This document shows, one piece after another, positions 31,048 through 32,820 of a stretch of DNA of 32,820 nt; the stretch's first letter is position 1; each line of letters begins with the position of its first letter. The stretch comes from Rhodospirillales bacterium CG15_BIG_FIL_POST_REV_8_21_14_020_66_15. Lineage in GTDB: Bacteria > Pseudomonadota > Alphaproteobacteria > Rhodospirillales > Casp-alpha2. A model generated the notes under the pieces. That model ran no database searches. It saw only the letters and a program-made list of their open reading frames with translations, and had not been told where the DNA came from. The translations under genes were made by a program, and so were the position numbers. The DNA lies in assembly GCA_002781745.1 (NCBI GenBank), contig PFFW01000063.1:1-32820 (forward strand). The letters are read 5' to 3'.

Positions 31048-32688
31048 GTGGAAGCACTCACTCAAGCAATGCGCGGCCTGGGACCAGTTCGTCTCGCCAT
31101 GATGGGCGGGATGCTGTTCCTGATGCTCGGGTTCTTCATCTTCCTTCTGACCAAGCTGGGCCAGCCCAACATGGCGCTGTTGTTCAGCGACCTCGAGGCC
31201 TCGGACGCCAACACCATCGCCGCCGAGATCGGCCGTCTGGGCCATCCCGCCGAGGTCCGCGACCAGGGCAAGTCGGTGTGGGTGCCGGCCGACAAGGCCC
31301 TGGAACTGCGTCTGAAGATGGCCGACCGCGGCCTTCCCGTGGGCGGCAAGGTCGGTTTCGAGATTTTCGACGAGACGGATACCCTCGGCACCACCGACTT
31401 CCTGCAGAACGTGAACCTGCGCCGCGCGCTAGAGGGCGAACTGGGCCGCACCATCCAGTCCATGGACATCGTCCACCGCGCCCGCGTTCACCTGGTGATG
31501 CCGCGCCGTCAGCTTTTCTCGCGCGAGGAGCAGCAACCGAGCGCCTCGGTCGTTCTCGCCATGCGCGGCAACAAGCGCCTGGACCATGAACAGATTTCCG
31601 CCGTACAGCATCTGGTGGCCTCCGCCGTCCCGGGCCTGAAGCCGGGCCGCATCACGATCATCGACGACAAGGGCAAGCTGCTTTCCCCCGGTTTCGAGGA
31701 CGAACAGAACGTCCAGACCATCGCCGCCAAGAACGAGGAGCGGCGCCGCAATTTCGAGGCCCGCATGGCCCGCACCATCGAAGAACTTCTTGAAAAGACT
31801 GTCGGTTTCGGCAACGTGCGGGCGGAAGTCAACGCCGATATGGACTTTGACAAAATCTCTACCACGGAAGAGATCTTCAACCCCGACGGTCAGGTCGTAC
31901 GCTCGACGCAAACCGTGGAGCGGGCCGCCCGCAACCAGGAACAGGAGGCGGACTCCGTCACCGTCGGCACCAACCTGCCCGACGCCGCGCCCGGCGGCAG
32001 CGATACGGCACGGGCCCAATCCGATGAAAGCTCGACCGAGGAAACCGTCAATTTCGAGATATCCAAGAAGGTCGTCAATCACGTGAAGACGGATGGCGAG
32101 GTCAAGCGGGTGACCGTCGCCGTTCTGGTCAACGGCGTCCAAGACAGGGACAAGGACGGCAATCAGACCTATACGCCCCGGTCCAAGGAACAGATGGAAC
32201 TGTTGGCAACCCTGGTACGCAGCACGATCGGCTTCGACGCCGACCGCGGCGACTCGGTCGAGGTCGTGAACATGGAATTCGCCTCTCCGGTCAAGTTCGA
32301 GGAGCCCCTGGAGCTGTTCTTCGGCCTGGGCAAGAACGACCTGCTGCGCTTGGCGGAAATCCTGGTTCTGAGTATCCTGGGCATCCTGGTGATCCTGCTG
32401 GTCGTCCGGCCGCTGGTCAGCCGGGCATTCGAATCGATCCCGTCGGCGCAGGAAGCCGCCGGACGCCTGCTGGCGGATACCAGTGCCCATGCCGCGGGCC
32501 TGCTCGGTGGGCCGTCGGCGCCGGCACCGGCCGAGATGGAAGAAGAGCAGTTCGAGGAACTCATCGACATCGACCGCGTCGAGGGCCGCGTCAAGGCGTC
32601 CTCGGTCAAGAAGGTCGGCGAGATCGTCGAGAAACATCCGGAAGAGGCGCTGTCCATCATCCGGGCCTGGATGTACCAGGAAGCGTAA
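31048..32688 (+). CDS. fliF: Flagellar MS-ring protein FliF
   Basis: The 546-residue protein forms the inner-membrane MS ring that carries the motor and export gate. An N-terminal transmembrane helix (about 14-36, LAMMGGMLFLMLGFFIFLLT) precedes the YscJ/FliF ring domain (MALLFSDLEASDANTIAAEI). A long periplasmic region follows, with the LQNVNLRRALEGELGRTI and ERRRNFEARMARTI segments. A second transmembrane helix is at about 431-457, then a cytoplasmic tail (about 505-546, SSVKKVGEIVEKHPEEALSI) that binds FliG. GTG 31048 has GGGGGA 5 nt upstream; an earlier ATG at 30976 adds 24 unrelated residues. fliG follows after 66 nt. Confidence 0.95.
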   Translation: MEALTQAMRGLGPVRLAMMGGMLFLMLGFFIFLLTKLGQPNMALLFSDLEASDANTIAAEIGRLGHPAEVRDQGKSVWVPADKALELRLKMADRGLPVGGKVGFEIFDETDTLGTTDFLQNVNLRRALEGELGRTIQSMDIVHRARVHLVMPRRQLFSREEQQPSASVVLAMRGNKRLDHEQISAVQHLVASAVPGLKPGRITIIDDKGKLLSPGFEDEQNVQTIAAKNEERRRNFEARMARTIEELLEKTVGFGNVRAEVNADMDFDKISTTEEIFNPDGQVVRSTQTVERAARNQEQEADSVTVGTNLPDAAPGGSDTARAQSDESSTEETVNFEISKKVVNHVKTDGEVKRVTVAVLVNGVQDRDKDGNQTYTPRSKEQMELLATLVRSTIGFDADRGDSVEVVNMEFASPVKFEEPLELFFGLGKNDLLRLAEILVLSILGILVILLVVRPLVSRAFESIPSAQEAAGRLLADTSAHAAGLLGGPSAPAPAEMEEEQFEELIDIDRVEGRVKASSVKKVGEIVEKHPEEALSIIRAWMYQEA

Positions 32689-32754
32689 GCGCAAGCCTCC
32701 GGTTTCCGACGCGGCCCCCGCCGACGAAACGCGAAGGCAAGGAAAGGCAGGTTC

Positions 32755-32820
32755 ATGGCCCGCATCAAGGACGACTACCGCGCCCTATCCGGCACCGAGA
32801 AAGCGGCGATCTTCCTGCTG
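32755..32820 (+). CDS. fliG: Flagellar motor switch protein FliG, first 22 codons
   Basis: The frame from ATG 32755 reads MARIKDDYRALSGTEKAAIF and two more leucines up to the window end. LSGxEKAAIFLL is the conserved N terminus of FliG, which docks on the FliF tail. AAGGAAAGG precedes the start. Only the N terminus is visible; the fliF-fliG order is the standard one. Confidence 0.85.
   Translation, partial: MARIKDDYRALSGTEKAAIFLL

Overview
The window looks chromosomal and comes from a high-GC, flagellated alphaproteobacterium. Support for this is FlbT beside a flagellin gene, a SciP/DUF1153 regulator inside a flagellar cluster, sigma-54 type -24/-12 promoters ahead of flagellar genes, and dense ATGA-overlapped operons. 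The gene set fits Rhodospirillales-like lineages, but I cannot name a genus from sequence alone. Flagellar genes at both ends flank about 23 kb of sugar-biosynthesis and modification genes, so the best overall reading is a flagellin-glycosylation island inside a flagellar locus.

Layout. (1) 1-693 (-): the N-terminal part of a flagellin, running off the left edge; 982-1428 (+): FlbT. (2) 1487-2797 (-): a SAM methyltransferase. (3) 3047-10456 (+): a tight operon with NeuB-type nonulosonate synthase, a formyltransferase-fold protein lacking two catalytic residues, an AsnB-type amidotransferase, an SpsF-type cytidylyltransferase, a sulfotransferase-like protein, a Gfo/Idh/MocA oxidoreductase and a DegT aminotransferase. 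(4) 10567-13789: a less compact block of lower-GC-looking genes with a phytanoyl-CoA-dioxygenase-like enzyme (+), a second sulfotransferase-like paralogue (-) and a TPR-glycosyltransferase (-). (5) 14102-24961 (+): an eleven-gene operon behind a sigma-54 promoter, with SDR epimerase, HisH-like, HisF-like, PseA/WbpG-type N-acetyl sugar amidotransferase, zinc-ribbon methyltransferase, GNAT, cytidylyltransferase, DegT aminotransferase, a third cytidylyltransferase, a second Gfo/Idh enzyme, and a GT-B-like/GNAT fusion. (6) 25163-30288 (+): fliK, flgD and an oversized flgE behind another sigma-54 promoter, ended by a strong terminator. (7) 30522-30878: sciP; 31048-32688: fliF; 32755 to the edge: the start of fliG.

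How the genes may work together. NeuB plus aminotransferases, acetyltransferases and cytidylyltransferases point to a CMP-activated nonulosonic (sialic-like) acid or related amino sugars. HisH and HisF homologues next to the PseA/WbpG-type enzyme are the known combination for making an acetamidino group, with ammonia from HisH passed to the amidotransferase. The HisF-like protein has Thr at the position of catalytic Asp11, which argues against a role in histidine synthesis. The methyltransferases, sulfotransferase-like pair and dioxygenase could decorate the glycan or flagellin further. The TPR-glycosyltransferase is the best candidate for transfer to flagellin, in the style of Caulobacter FlmG. 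No clear UDP-GlcNAc 4,6-dehydratase or NeuC-type hydrolysing epimerase is present, so part of the pathway must be elsewhere or differ. No tRNA, rRNA, CRISPR array, insertion sequence or integrase was seen.
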